Source of the DNA: Didymella arachidicola
Lineage: Eukaryota > Ascomycota > Dothideomycetes > Pleosporales > Didymellaceae
DNA: 64,000 nucleotides
Assembly: GCA_016630955.3 (NCBI GenBank)
Contig: CM049985.1
Coordinates: forward strand, 3,224,001 to 3,288,000
Direction: 5' to 3'
Both the position numbers and the translations under genes were made by a program. How positions within the stretch are numbered: position 1 is the first letter of the stretch; every line of letters starts with the position of its first letter. Of this stretch, positions 20,226-33,200 are shown one piece after another. Under the pieces are notes generated by a model that was not told the DNA's origin, searched no databases, and worked only from the letters and a program-made list of their open reading frames with translations.

Positions 20226-22570
20226 GGTGTCTGAAGCTCGGACGCGGGAATGTACGCTGCTACCCGAAGAAGGATCGTGTAAATGTTATGCAAGTAAACC
20301 CGAGTCCTTGTAATGACCGTGGAATTAATGGATTTCGATGGAGTCGACGCGCAATAATTCGTGTTGCGCTGATAGACGCGGGGTGGTTGGGGTGCCTTAG
20401 CTCGGGTTGCGGTGTGAAAACATTGCCCACAATTCACAGTCGCGTATTAGTGGGCTTGGCAGATGCATTGACTGGTCACGTGTGATGTGTACCCTCGAAC
20501 AGCCACGTCATAGCTTAACACATGAGGCTCTGTCCATCTCACAACTTCTCCTGCCTGCAATGTTGACCTGGCCTTTGGATTCAAGTTCCCCTTTTCGCCC
20601 CCGGGAGCACGCAAGCGGAAGAGCAGTCGCAACGTCCGGGTCTTATCCCAAACTTCGACACGAAGACAACCGCGGCAACCCTGCACGGTCAAACTTCATC
20701 CCTGCACACACCAACCCGATACCACAGCACTCCGATATACAGAATCATAGTATGATAAACATTGGACCCTTTTGAGCAAGCCTTCTCTTGTCAGCTCGAG
20801 AACTCATCGCCAAGTCGTCAATATCGATGACCATGATGCTGCTCACAGTGGTACAGGCAAATGTTCAACTAACCCGTCATTCCTGACAATTCTATGCTGG
20901 CTTGCTTTTGATATCGTTCGTAATTACTGCGGTCCGTCTTCGATATGAAGATCTCACTCGATCCAAAGACGACCCAAATGGTGCAGTCGTTTGCAACGAG
21001 CTGTCGAAAAGCGCAAGTGAAGCTTGCCGACCCGTCCAGGCTTTGCTTGTTCATGAGACAAGGTAGTTTGTACCTATTCTACACGTCGTCAAGCTTCACC
21101 AGCATCACGATGAGGAAACCTCCATGTCGCAACTGGTGATCTGGAGTAGTCGCCGGTACAGCCATGATCAGCTTCTTGTCTCATCATAGGCATCAGGTCT
21201 CTATAGTCGAGGATGTTTATAAGACAGCGTTGATATCCGACGAAAAAGCAACGAATGCTTGGTCAGTTGGGGCTTCAAGACCTTCGAGAAGGGACCTAGA
21301 CCTATTGACATTGAGCCGAATTTCGGGCAGCTTGGACCCCCAGATTTTGGGGGAAGGAACATGTCGACGCACGTGAAATCGAACCTGTACGATACGTCAA
21401 AACATCTATGAACCAACGCCATGTCTCATCAAGTCAAATAGGAACTTGAGGGCGTGCCGCTCGGCTTGCTCCAGCTCGAAATCCAGTGTACTATGTATTA
21501 AGCTACCAAACGGGATTTTTTACACACGATTATATCCCTCAGGTTGCAACTGGACTGGTGCCGACCCGTCACTGCGGAAGTCGCACGGCCTCCTTCTACC
21601 ATAAGAGCACCATAATGGCGGCATATATTCAACCTCTAATATCCTGATCTCCAGCGTAGGCAAACTAGGGTCCTATCTTGCCTCCTAGCTGCACGAATTG
21701 ATCCCAATATACCGTATCAACATCCTCGAGCGCTTTCCCGCGACACGGCATGGCGGTCAAGCGGTAGAGTTTTGCTCTTTTTCGTGCCTATCAGGTCTTG
21801 AGCGACCTCGCCGTTCGTGTATTCCGACAGAATCACACACGCCACCTTTCCAGCAAGCGGCACATGTAAGTATGACGGACTCAGTGAGGAATATATCAAG
21901 GAATGAAGAGCGTGGAACACTACTATCTGAAGCAAGTTGCACATGTCAAGATGGATAGGCAAAACCATGGCAGTGTGACGCTGCTGGACGATGCTGTAGT
22001 CCGATCTCTGGAGTAGTGAGCGGAGGCTTCCTACCTGCCAGAACAGTACTGATGGGTGTATAGGGCGCTGTATTCGCAACCATCGGCGCAAATACGCTGG
22101 CTATTGGGGTGAGCAGCAATCAGCGTAATATTTAAAACGCGTTGGAGTAGTACGGGAAGATCCTCAGACCGTATGTGGAGAACGCCGAGAGGCCATGCGC
22201 GCCACCGGGAGTCAAACCGCAGATAGATAAGGATCTGTGCATGTTCAATAAGCTAATTGGAGTTGAAGATATGCAGTTATGGAGCTTTTGGAATATTCTT
22301 CTGGGAATGGTCGTCCTGCTTTCGGTGGTACAGTGAACTTTCTTTTCCCAGAATGCAAGGTTATCGCAGCTTGAATGTTGATTTATGGCAGCTTCTCGAT
22401 TCATACTACACAAGTTTGCCGCATACAATGTGTATGTGCCTTGCCATTCATTGCTCTCGTTGTACTCAGGAGGTATTGCGCCTCATCAACGATCCCGTCC
22501 TGAATCTCTGCTCTTTATCTGAGGGCAGTCACTGCAGAGCTGCGGGCCGAGAGTGCACCAAAGCGCCACC
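20226..22570. other. Intergenic region, 2.3 kb
   Basis: The first 250 bp upstream of 20225 probably hold the promoter of the 452-codon gene. Beyond that I see only short chance frames (60-125 codons) on both strands, with no motif and no repeat. Confidence 0.4.
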
Positions 22571-23230
22571 CTACGACTCCCCAGACTCCTGAACTTGTAC
22601 CATCGGCTCCTTGGACAGTGGTGAGGAGGCAGTCATGGCATGCGGGGCGGGACGAGGTGGGTCGGCGAGAATGACCTGTGAGGCCGGCGCGGAGAAAGGT
22701 GCGCTTGGAAACGCAGAGTTGAGCTGACGGAACTCCTTCAGCTTCTTCTCGAGATAGTCGATGAGGTCTTCTTGTTCAGAATTAAGGCGAGTCTGGTCTT
22801 GATACATCGTGGAGATGTAATCGTATTCGCTGTATAGACTGGCAAGCTTGACAGACATGCGGTGGATTTCGTTCTGGGCTTCGCGCATGTTCTGGCTGTT
22901 GGCAGACTTAACCAAGACCATACGCTTGCGATGGGCTTCCTCGAGGTTGAGAATGGCCATGGTATGCACGTTGTCGACATGGCGGTTGAGGTGAGCCACG
23001 GTGTTGTTGTCGCCGACGCGCTTGCAGATAGCAACCATGGAGACAATGACAAGGAGAGCGATGACGAGACCAGCCTCGTGGTCGGTGATGTGGGGAGTCT
23101 GAGATGGTCAGTATCATCAAGTTGGTGTGGACGCATTCGTTCAGCCTACAGAATGCCAAAGGCCGAGGGTGAGACCTCCAAGCCAAGAGCAGAGGAGGGA
23201 AGCGAAGAGCTCGGAGTCATTGAACCTCAT
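22571..23230 (-). CDS. Small membrane-anchored coiled-coil protein
   Basis: Exon 1 (23150-23230) encodes 27 residues and joins 22571-23098 across a 51-nt intron (23099-23149; GTAGGC donor, CTCAG acceptor), giving 202 residues. Residues about 36-52 form one hydrophobic span (AGLVIALLVIVSMVAIC) followed by a basic CKR. Residues 75-155 are rich in Glu/Lys/Arg/Leu with heptad-like spacing and end in DLIDYLEKKLKEF, so a coiled coil is likely. The last 45 residues are Pro/Ala/Ser-rich. The first 27 residues are also fairly hydrophobic (LCSWLGGLTLGLW) and could be a second insertion segment. I recognise no family. It is transcribed divergently from the small membrane protein at 23679, with 448 bp between the two start codons. 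Confidence 0.7.
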
Positions 23231-23678
23231 GATCGCGATCGAGAGGCGTGCGGAAATGCGGCGGTGGAATGTTTGTAGTGGTAGTGGGCTGTTTGTTGAC
23301 AAGTTGAGCTACCCACACTGGTCTTATGACTATCCTGGCTTGGCATGAGGTTCGACGTTCAGCTGGAGTGAGATGAGATGATGAAAGAAAGGGACTAATG
23401 CAGAGATCACTATAGCTACAAGGTGTCTTGTCACCGTCGAATCTGGAAGTTTCCATTTTGTGAATTGTGCAATTCATCTTTGAGCCTGTCGGTGTTAAAG
23501 TAGTCCAAGGTATATTCTCCAAAAGTGACAGTCAGGTACACAAAGCCCAGAGGCCTCGCAAGCGATTGTGAGAGTATCTGAACATCTCCGCGTGCGACCT
23601 GCAAACATTTCTTCATCGAAGTCACCACGCAACTGCCTCACACACGTCTTAACATCGCTTTCACCAACTTCTTTCGTC

Positions 23679-24294
23679 ATGTCCGTAAGTACATGCTCTA
23701 CAAGGTCTCTCTCACCACGATATACTGACATTCTCTCAGCCCGCCGAGCTCTTCATCATCGGCACAGTTGTACTTTCAGGCATCTTCATAATGACCTTAT
23801 TCTCCTGCTGCTGCGGCATCGACGACTCTGACTCCGACCACTCCACCCATGACCCACGCAGCCATGCTACATCAGCAGGCCGAGAGCCTCCCAACTTCCG
23901 TACCATCGACTATGACCAAACGCATGCCCAAACGCCTCCTTACACTGACGCCGATGCCACCTTAAACGCCACCACCAGTTCCTCCCAACTGTCTCCGCGC
24001 GCGACTCCGTCTCACCACGGTAATCCTGGCAACGATTTGACTACCACCGCAGCTCAGGAAGATGCCCCGCGAACACCGGTGAAGAACTATGGTACGACTC
24101 AGAGTGTAAGTCCATCTGTCTACTCGCAGCCTTCGCAGCCGCGGACGCCTCCCAGCGCCAGCACAGTTCGGTATGTTGGCCGTCAGGAGGAGGATGGGGA
24201 GGTAGTCGGTGCTGCGAACGGAGAGCAAACGAGCGAGGAGCCGGGCATGAATGAGATTCGAGAGTTCATGGGGGATGAGGAGGGGAAGAAGTAA
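23679..24294 (+). CDS. Small single-span membrane protein with a Cys-Cys-Cys anchor
   Basis: Exon 1 is only ATGTCC (23679-23684). A 55-nt intron (23685-23739; GTAAGT donor, CTCAG acceptor) joins it to 23740-24294, giving 186 residues. Residues 5-23 are a hydrophobic span (LFIIGTVVLSGIFIMTLF) ended by SCCCG, a typical site for palmitoylation next to a membrane. The remaining 155 residues are polar, rich in Ser/Thr/Pro/Asp/Glu and probably disordered, ending in GDEEGKK. Intronless reading would need a different start and loses the membrane span's N-terminus. The family is unknown. It shares its promoter region with the coiled-coil gene on the other strand. Confidence 0.7.
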
Positions 24295-24943
24295 AGGGAG
24301 GTAGAAGGAAGACAAGTGACCGAGATGAAGTACTCACGCATCGTCGGTAGACCGTCAGTAGCGTAGACAATTGGCTATCCCTTGAGTTCGGGTGGATGTC
24401 AATGTAGAAAGTGGGCTTTCTAGATGCGCGATTCCGTCTACTCAAATTGATTTACATATACTAGAATATGTATTGGCGAAGCTCAAAGGTCAGGAACAGT
24501 GACCATCATCGCCACGATCTAGGGTAAGAAGGTTAATCACATAAATGAACATGTCTCTATAAGAGGTCTGAATAATTCTTTGAATTGATTCGTGTTCGGT
24601 AATCGCCTAGCAGCAGACAAAATGAGAGGCTCACTTACCTGATGACAGCCAGCCATTTGGTACGGTCCTAGCCCTCATCCGTACATCACGCCAACATCAC
24701 GAAGCAAAAAGGGGAGGGTTCCCGATGAAGGGAATGGCAATCAAGCATCATCGACGCGCCTTGCAGCGCGCCGAGTCAGCGACACCTAGTGGGGGAGAAG
24801 AACCTTTCTTTTCATTGACTCCTAGTCGTCATGCCGCCGTATATAGCCGTAAAACCATGCCGTAGTCATGGCAAACTCCCAACCCCAGACACCATGTTTT
24901 CGGGATATCGAGAAGGGAATGAAAACCAAGCCGTGCACAACAT
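24295..24943. other. 3' flanking region between convergent genes
   Basis: This is about 650 bp between the ends of two convergent genes. It contains their 3' untranslated regions. I see no frame or repeat of note. Confidence 0.5.
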
Positions 24944-25490
24944 TTAGTTGCGGGCCGGGCGGTCACCGAAGCGGCGGGGGCGCTCGACGGTCTGCTGCTG
25001 GGAAACGGCGACGACGTTGGTGGGGATGGAGTCGAACTGGGGCAGGTTAGCGGACAAGTTGACCAATAAGTGTAGATGGCGAAACTTACGCCGAGGGACT
25101 TGATGAGGTCCTTGGTCTCCTGGTCGACATCGAGAGCACCAGAGTCGGTGTTCTGGGCGAAGTCGAGAGCAGAGATCTCGGGCACGTACTGGTCCTTGCG
25201 CTCACGCTCCTCTTCCTGGAGCTTGAAGGAGATACCACGGACGGGACCACGCTGGATGCGCTTCATCAAGTGAGTGGTGTAACCAGCAATCTTGTTCCGG
25301 AGACGCTTGGAGGCGATGATGGCGATCTGGTTGGCGCATTAGCTCCTGAGCGCGCTTTTGCAGCTATTGCGCATCTCACCTCATCACAGATCCTCTTGTT
25401 GGTCTCGAAGTCGAGCGAGAGCTTGGGGTAGTAACGCTCAATGATGACCTTGGCGGACTTCTTGACGGTCTTTGTGCGGACGCGACCCAT
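24944..25490 (-). CDS. RPS17: 40S ribosomal protein eS17
   Basis: Three exons (25380-25490, 25090-25326, 24944-25036) join across two 53-nt introns (25327-25379 and 25037-25089) to give 146 residues, the usual length for fungal eS17. The start MGRVRTKTVKKSAKVIIE, the central RLRNKIAGYTTHLMKRIQ and the end ERPRRFGDRPARN are diagnostic. The protein sits on the beak/head side of the small ribosomal subunit and is essential for 18S rRNA maturation and translation. The gene is single-copy in the window. Frames that run past the introns create false extensions and should not be annotated. Confidence 0.96.
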
Positions 25491-25963
25491 TTTGGCGACT
25501 GTGTATAGATTTACGTGGAGTCGGTGGAAGAGGAAGGGCTGTTGGGGTTAGTGGTCGTCGTGTCGGTCAGGCTTCGCGATGTTCGACAATTCGGTTGTGT
25601 GGGCGGGGCCAAGGTTGTTCCGACCGGCACTAGTCCAAGCAACGCTAGCGCTCCACCAGTGCTCGGAGCATTGAGCATCTGCACGCAAGGCCGTGGCCGC
25701 TCACACGATAAGAAGTACGAGTATCATTACTTGCCTACCAATATTATAAAGCGCTCCGATCTTCATACGTATTGCTATGTACAGCTGATCCGGTAGCTAT
25801 TAAGTAAAGTAGAGTTCCCGTTCGCTAAATAAGCACCAGAATTCAGGGCTGATGCATCGCTGATGCTCGCTGAACCATGTCTACAGAGTGCACCAAAACG
25901 CCTCGCTCCCACTAGTACAATTTGCTGGAACCTTTCCGGGAGAAACTTCCATAAATCATGCGC
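25491..25963. other. Ribosomal protein gene promoter and exchanger 3' flank
   Basis: This is about 470 bp upstream of RPS17 and downstream of the Ca2+/H+ exchanger. It is CT/GT-rich near the RPS17 start, as expected of a highly expressed gene, but I see no defined TATA box. No other gene is visible. Confidence 0.45.
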
Positions 25964-27559
25964 TCAGTGTCCACCCGCACCCTCTGCACCGCCACCCGCG
26001 GCTGTACCGTGGACAGGGTTAGGGAAGAAGAAAGCGCAGATGGCAATAATGATATAGACCATCACGCAGAGACACCCTTCAAGATAGTTGGACTTGCCGT
26101 CACGAAGGAAAGAACCAACCACGAGGACAGCAAGGACCAGGGCAACGGCGTCAAAGATGGCGAAGTTGAAGTCCATATTGGGAACGTGTAGACCCCAGCC
26201 AACCAGGACGACAAGGGGAGCGTTGAGCAGTGCAGTCTGGATGGACGCACCCATGACGTGGGCCAAGGCCATATTGATCTGGTTATCGTAGGCCTCGTCG
26301 ATAGCGAGGAGGTGCTCTGATTAGATTGTCAGCGAGACTTATTAGTGATCTCCATTTTATACGTACCAGCAATCTTCTCGACAAGGGGAATGAGGATAAG
26401 ACCCATGAAGGCATCGCTGACACCACGTTCAAGGACCATATACTCAATCTGCTGTACCAAGAAGATGGCGATCAACGAGACACAAGCTAAGGAGACGAAC
26501 ATTAGGACGAAAGCTTCGGTCAAAGTAAGCTTGGGCTTCCTCAGCTCCTCGTGTCGGTCATTGTCCTTATGCTCATCTGCTTCGTAGATCTCGTGGAAGA
26601 GGCCATCATGAGTAACTGTCTGGTAGAGGACGTAGATGAGATAGCCACAAATCGAAATAATTGCGACACCACGCGAGATCTTAGTCGCGTTGTCCGGAAT
26701 GAAGTTCGCGTACGGAATCTCGTAGTCAGAGTTGTTCAAGAGATATTTGGCGAATACGGCTGGCAGAATGAGTGCCACTGTTGTTGTTAGCTTGCACTAG
26801 CAATCCGAACTCAGAAGACTCACTTGCTGCAACGAGCATCAAACCACTTCCAGATTCCGAGACGGCTTCATGGAACTCCTGAGTGTTGTTCTTAATACCA
26901 CCAGCAATAAAGCATGATCCAAGGCAGAGGAGAAGGTTGGCCAGGATGGAACCGAGGATGGCGGCCCTGATGACTGGCACATTTGAGCCTTGCCTGTCCG
27001 TCTTGAGCAGCACCATGAAAAGGATGATCTCGACAACGGATCCCAGAGTAGTTTCCAAGACGACTGCAATGTCCTTCTGTGGCATTTTACGCGAAAGCTC
27101 CTGACCAGCGAAACCCAGCGTGTTGGCCGCAGGTACCATGGCGATGTAGTTGGTAATGAAGATGGCAAGCTCCCACTCAGGTTTCGCGAAATGCTGAGAT
27201 AATGTTAGTACTGGGCCACCGCTGGATTCAAGTTGGAGTCATACCAGAGCAATTGCAACAGGCACGACGGGCCATAAGATGTTGGCCATCATCGATAGCG
27301 TGCTGCTACTCTTGAAAGCGAGCGTCAAGAACTTTATAGGATGGAAGCCCCTCCTGCCACTCTCGCCGTCAGGGTGGATTCCCTTGGTGACCTCATGCCC
27401 ATTGTGGTTGTATTGAGGTAGAGCGCCCGCACGGCTATCCCTTCGACCATTTGAACCATTCTGCTGCGAGCGTCTGCGTGGTTTCTCGGTTGTGAGTTCG
27501 CGCGATGTGTACTCTCTCGAGGCGTGCTCGCGCGATGACCGCGAATGTTGGCGTGCCAT
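25964..27559 (-). CDS. Vacuolar-type Ca2+/H+ exchanger (CAX family), divergent member
   Basis: Four exons (27245-27559, 26824-27193, 26367-26777, 25964-26316) join across introns of 51, 46 and 50 nt, giving 482 residues. The first 70 residues are charged, Ser/Arg-rich and cytosolic. About eleven membrane spans follow. Repeat 1 carries TTLGSVVEIILF and repeat 2 carries VEKIAEHLLAIDEAY then MGASIQTALLNAP, matching the layout of CAX exchangers. The conserved acidic residues are present, but the usual GN pair in both signature motifs is replaced (GS in repeat 1, EK in repeat 2). A linker rich in acidic residues and His (EADEHKDNDRHEEL) lies between the halves. Family members load Ca2+ or Mn2+ into vacuoles using the proton gradient. 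The altered motifs may change ion selectivity. Confidence 0.9.
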
Positions 27560-28657
27560 TGCTAATGCGCTTTGAGTTTGAGTGCAGGTGTAACGGTTGA
27601 CCGTTATGAGGCTTTAAGGGCAGTTGCAGGTTGGACAATGCTTACAGCGTTTCAGAGCGAGCGCAGCAGGTGCACCCAGCGCAATTGCGGAGGATCAATC
27701 AAAGAATTGCCGTGGACCCTACAAAGACAATATAAAAACACGGGCTGAATGAGCTAGGTAAGTTTTGATACGGGTAGCGGCGGATCGTCATGGCAGTAGA
27801 CGTATAATTCCCTGTTATTGAATCGTGAAAGCCCGCTGCATCGCTGGCACCTGTCGCGCGCACGGTGGTGTTTGGATTGCGGCAGGGAGCACAGCCTCAC
27901 AGCCGTCTATTCGCCAAAATCGGCTCTTTTTTGCAGCAGCCTGCCACCACTTGTGCAGCAAAAGTGACTCTCTGTAGTCTCCGCATCGTTCAATTCGACG
28001 CCGAGCGTCTTCACGCCAGGGTAACACCCTTTGCTTGTTTTGGATGGGTGCACGTCACCAAGCCTCGATGGTGATGCTTGATGCCCCTTGGCTCGAAAGC
28101 TGAACCAGATCCTGGAATCAATGCGCTGTGACGCACGCCGAGAGCTCCGCAATTTCAGGGTTTGGGCTTCATCGAACTCTCCGGTCTCCACTTTCGAAAG
28201 AAGGCTGCAAGCACCTCGCGGGTCGGATCAGACGGCCATCGTTCCTACGGGGAAGAGCAGGGAAAGTTTCAATTGGAAAGCCTGCGCTGCGGAGCGTATA
28301 ACGCAGCCCTGGTGGTACGGTACTTGAACACGCCTTGGAGCCGAACGGACTGTCATACACCCGCCTCATCCGTGCATCTTGTCCTCGTTACCAAAGTCCC
28401 TTCTCATCAAGCTGCTCACTCAGTTGTGACATCTGCTGAGTTACTACACCTACACGCGATGACTTGCGAAAGTTGCTTTTTCCTTATGTGCCCCTCGTTC
28501 TTGCGTCGTGAAACTCAGTGCGCGTGATTTGGCGTTATCGCAGGTGCGGCGCGTGCGCGCTCGGCGTGACGATTGGCGTCATGGCAACTGCGACTCATCC
28601 ATCAACAACCTCTCCATCATCATCTTTCCATTTTGAAGCCACCTCTCTTGCATCAGG
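27560..28657. other. Divergent promoter region
   Basis: This is about 1.1 kb between the exchanger start (minus) and the aminopeptidase start (plus). Several frames of 65-120 codons exist but none has motifs. A sequence bearing ATGGCAACTGCGACTC at 28580 is just upstream of the peptidase and probably leader. Confidence 0.45.
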
Positions 28658-30231
28658 ATGGTCTACTCTTCTCGCTGGGCGCTATGTGCAGCCGTAACAG
28701 GTGCAACCGCGCTGCAAATCCCCTTGCTCTCATCAAACACCCAGGCGCTACTTGGCCATCCATCAGGCTCGAAGCCACTCGTGAACTCGACAGAACTTCA
28801 GGACTTGATCAGTGGAGATCGCCTTTTGACACGCGCAAAGAAGCTGTACGAGATTGCAAAGCTAGGAGAGGAAGAGTACAACCACCCCACCAGGGTCATT
28901 GGCAGCGCGGGTATGTCACGGCACGTGCACAAAGCGCTCAACGCATGTACTAATTGTGACAAGGCCATCTCGGGACACTTTCCTACATCTACGAGACCAT
29001 TCTCCAGCTTGGAGACTACTACACTATTTCCAACCAAAGCTTCCCGGCTGTTTCTGGCAATGTCTTTGAATCACGACTCGTACTTGGAGCTGATGTACCA
29101 AAGTCGGCAGCACCAATGGGCTTGACTCCGCCTACTAAGAACAAGGAGCCAGTTCACGGCGACCTTGTACTTGTTGAGAATGAAGGTTGCCAACTTTCCG
29201 ACTTCCCAGATGAGGTCGCTGGCAATATTGCTTTCATCAAACGTGGAGTTTGCCCCTTTGGAACCAAGTCGGAGCACGCCGGCCAGAAGGGTGCCATTGC
29301 AGCTATTGTCTACAATTACGAGAAGGACGCCGTTTCTGGCACTTTGGGTACACCATCGCCAGACCACGTGGCCACATTTGGTCTATCGGGCGAGGAGGCA
29401 GGACCTGTGCTGAAGAAGCTTGAGAAAGACAAGCGCGTCGATGCTATCGCATATATCGACGCCGAAGTTCAGCAGATTTTAACTGTGAATATCGTTGCTC
29501 AGACTACTGAGGGCGACCCGGAGAACTGTGTTATGCTTGGTGCTCATAGCGACAGTGTCGCCGAAGGCCCCGGCATCAACGATGATGGATCTGGCACCAT
29601 TTCGCTGCTCGAAGTTGCCACACAACTTACCAAGTTCAACGTCAGCAATTGCGTCCGCTTTGCATGGTGGGCTGGAGAAGAGGAGGGCCTGCTCGGCTCC
29701 GATTACTACGTCCAGTCGCTTTCTGAGGAAGAGAACCAGAAGATCCGCCTCTTCATGGACTACGATATGATGGCCAGCCCCAACTTTGCTTACCAGATCT
29801 ACAACGCTACGAATGCATTGAATCCCAACGGTTCCGAGGAGCTGCGCGATCTGTACATCGCCTGGTACGAGTCGCAAGGCCTCAATTACACCTTCATTCC
29901 TTTCGACGGCCGCAGTGATTACGACGGCTTTATTCGCAACGGCATCCCTGGAGGGGGTATCGCGACCGGTGCTGAGGGCATCAAGACCAAGGATGAGGAA
30001 AAAGTATTCGGTGGCAAGGCTGGTGATTGGTACGACCCCTGCTACCACCAGCTTTGCGATGATGTGGGCAATGTCAACATAACTGCCTTCATTGTCAACA
30101 CAAAGCTCATCGCCCACTCGGTTGCTACGTACGCAGTCTCGCTCAAGGACTTCCCTAAGCGTGACACTACTGTTGCCTCGAAGGCATACACGGAGGCTAC
30201 GAAGTATCACGGCAGCAAGCTGTTCATCTGA
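28658..30231 (+). CDS. Secreted aminopeptidase, M28 family with PA domain (Ape3/Lap2-like)
   Basis: Exon 1 (28658-28910) joins 28964-30231 across a 53-nt intron (28911-28963; GTATGT donor, ACTAAT branch, ACAAG acceptor), giving 506 residues. Residues 1-19 are a signal peptide (WALCAAVTGATA). RVIGSAGH (residues 79-86) is the substrate-side motif of the family. A PA domain occupies about residues 130-250, and the M28 catalytic domain follows. All ligands are visible: H279 (GAHSD), D291 (NDDGSG), E323/E324 (AGEEEG), D352 (DYDMM) and H446 (CYHQLCDD). Such enzymes remove N-terminal residues from peptides outside the cell or in the vacuole. Several Asn-X-Ser/Thr sites fit secretion. The long antisense frame (29479-30237) is an artefact. 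Confidence 0.95.
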
Positions 30232-33200
30232 GCGCACACAGGCACGGCGCTGATCTCCAAGGTTCAGTAATACAGACAGTGAGTGCGATACGTATTTGAC
30301 ACCGGTTCATGCGTTGGAGCTCCTGGATCGTCCTTGAGACTCCGCTCAGACGTATCTGATACGCATTTTCACATTGCATTGATATAAACTAGACATCATC
30401 AGCGCGCATGTAACATCAGAGTATTCTTCAAATGTAGGATGACAACAAGTCCAATAATTCCGTGTGGCTCAGGGACCACATCTTGTAGTCTCACCTCGCA
30501 ATTCTGTCTGCCAGCAAGCTATGGCTTCTGTTCAGCTCAGCTTCGGTGCAACCGGGCTTCATATAAGTGATCTTTCAACTAATGTCAAAAGTCAAGCTGG
30601 AAGAAGCGAGACGTGCAGCTCCGAACAAAACGTGATGTCGAGTAACGGAGACATCCACGCTGCGCAGCATCATCACTGCGATTGAACTGAACCTGGATAT
30701 CTTCTTTCATGATAGCAAGTCAACCTCAAACTCAATGAAATTTGCGCGAGTTGCAAACTCAAGACCATACGAGACCCGCCTTTCCGCTCCCTACAGGACA
30801 CCACGCTGCTGTCCTATCAATTCTTTACCTCCCTACTATGACACTCGCTGTTCCACTTTGCACATGCGCAACGACTTGGCATCGACACAAGAGCACAGGT
30901 CTAGTCTACACGCGGCATTGCTGACATGTGAATTTATATCTCTTGCAGCAACATGATCGACTAGGTCCACAAGAAATTATTGGTACAACAAGAAGTGGTG
31001 CCATGTTGGTACGGTTGTGTTACCGAAGTTCATGCACTACCAGTATCTTATGCGTAGATGCTTCAGGAACTCCACATTAAAGCTGTGCTGATTGCGTACA
31101 ACAAATGGTGATAAGGTCGTCGCCTATATGCAAAAAGTCGTATCGGTCGCAGCATCCTGAATGCCAAACGAACTGGACAAACACAACTGCTATCCGCGCC
31201 GGTCACCAAGTTGATTTTTGCTTCACCCCCCATGAAGTTGGATAGTTGTTCGCCGTAGAGCCATGGCATGACTATGAGCAGGAATTCATTGAAGACATTG
31301 GGCGCGATACCCGAACCCAAGGACGGAGAAAGAAGACTGCTGAGAATCTCGGGGTAATGATGGAGACAAGAGCTACTGGGACGAGTGAACAAAGACAATA
31401 CATTTTTAGCGTTCGATGTCGTTCTTTACAAAAGGCCTGAAGACTGCGTGGTAAGTCAAAGTGTCGCCAGTGGAGAGAAGAATTTTTCGTACGTAAATGC
31501 TACCAGGGAAAGTCGGTGGATGAGTGTTAGACGATGCGGAAGGAGGTTAGATACCTGAAACATTACGTGACAATATGTAATGCAAGCACAATAGGGCATC
31601 CACTTGACGGCGCTATTCCTCAGATGTACAGTTGTTTGATGGAAGGGTATAAATGATCGGTGAGGCGAAGAAACATCAAAACTTTCCTGTCAAGAACTTT
31701 CGTACCCATCAAAGGGCGCCCTAGGTTGCAGAACATGAGCGACTTGCTCTGAAACACCCGCCTCAGTCGGAACTCCTCAGGCTACTTGTGCGATAGAGTT
31801 AATACGCTTCAATCAACATTGACACGCCGTCACTGACATTTTTGTGAGTCTTTCCTGTGTGGGCGACCCGACTGACATCCAGGCCTCCGATGTAGGAGGT
31901 TTACATTTACGTGAGAGGACGGAGCACTACCTTCAGAGCGCTTAGTTTCATCCGAGATTGCTGAGATGCCATTGCCTTCATCGTCCAGATGCATGACATG
32001 TGCCTTAGGCTCATGGGTCGATCCAAGCTCCTTGTGCCGGCTGCCTTCGCGGTCGGACATCTGGTCGCCGTCCTCGCCGTCTGTGTGTGGTCGGAAGCAC
32101 TTCCTGCGGGTATCTCGTATCCCAGCGTCGTGCTCGGTCTCGCAACGAGGCCTACGTACGACAGAGCACGGATCCTGCGGGGCTTGATGGATCTATCGAG
32201 TTGAGAACCGGGTTCATGCACACTGGGTCGAATTTAGACTCAGCATGTATCGACTGCTTTAAGCCGAGGTCGAAAATCCTCATCAGGCAGTCAGGCTACT
32301 GTACCGACTACCTCTTGCTTCCAAATAGTATCCGTATACTCTAGTAGAGATATTTCGGCTCTTTATGAGGCTGTAAAAGGGTTTGGTGCAGATCTAGTCA
32401 GCACAACGTCTTGTCTTCAGCTGGACAAGGGCCTGTGAAGACGGCTGTTAGAGACGTTTGTGGAGTTTGGGGAAGAGGCTTTGCCGTTGAGGCTGCATGC
32501 AGGCGTCAGATCTTGAGAACGGACAGAAATTATCCTGATGTACAAGGCTGCAAGGCCACTGTGCACAGGTCAGCTGGTTCTGGATCGGTCTTCGGTGCTA
32601 TCACAATACCTAACAATGACTGACTGTGCCGCGAGAAGCAACTAGATTTTCGTATGAATATGCAAGTACACCACTGTAGCCTTGTACCTATACCTTAAGT
32701 TTTGATCTTCAGCTCGACCAGGGGCGTTGGAGATGGTGATTCTTGATGTGATTGGCGCGGATGGAGGCTGTGAAGGTAAGCTTGTATGCCGCATGTAAGC
32801 AAGTGGGTCCACATCGTGATTGTACATGCAGGTGGCCTTGAGACACCACAAAGCTTCGAGAGTCGGGCAGGGAATTGTTCACCCGAGATCTAGTTGCTCA
32901 AAAGGCTGAAGTTGGTGCTCAATACTCTGAAGGATCATTGCAGCTGATGATGAAGGCGCGCTTACTCCGACCGAAGTCACAGCTAGTAGTGCATAAAGTG
33001 GAGCTCTCGAATCCTTTCTGAGAGATTCGGAGAGATACCGACGATAACGTGTTGCCAAATCAAGAGCATGCGCGTTGTTTCCAGACTTGAAGTCGAGACA
33101 AGCACACAGGGCTGAGCAGACCGCTAGGGGAGTTCGCATTTCGCGCTCCACTTCGTGCTGCAAGCGCCTCTAGCACGAGGCTTGTCACACGGCTAGTTTC

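Noticed and set aside
29479..30237. 252-codon minus-strand frame opposite the M28 peptidase
   Set aside because: It is the antisense of a well-defined catalytic domain with all metal ligands. It has no independent features.
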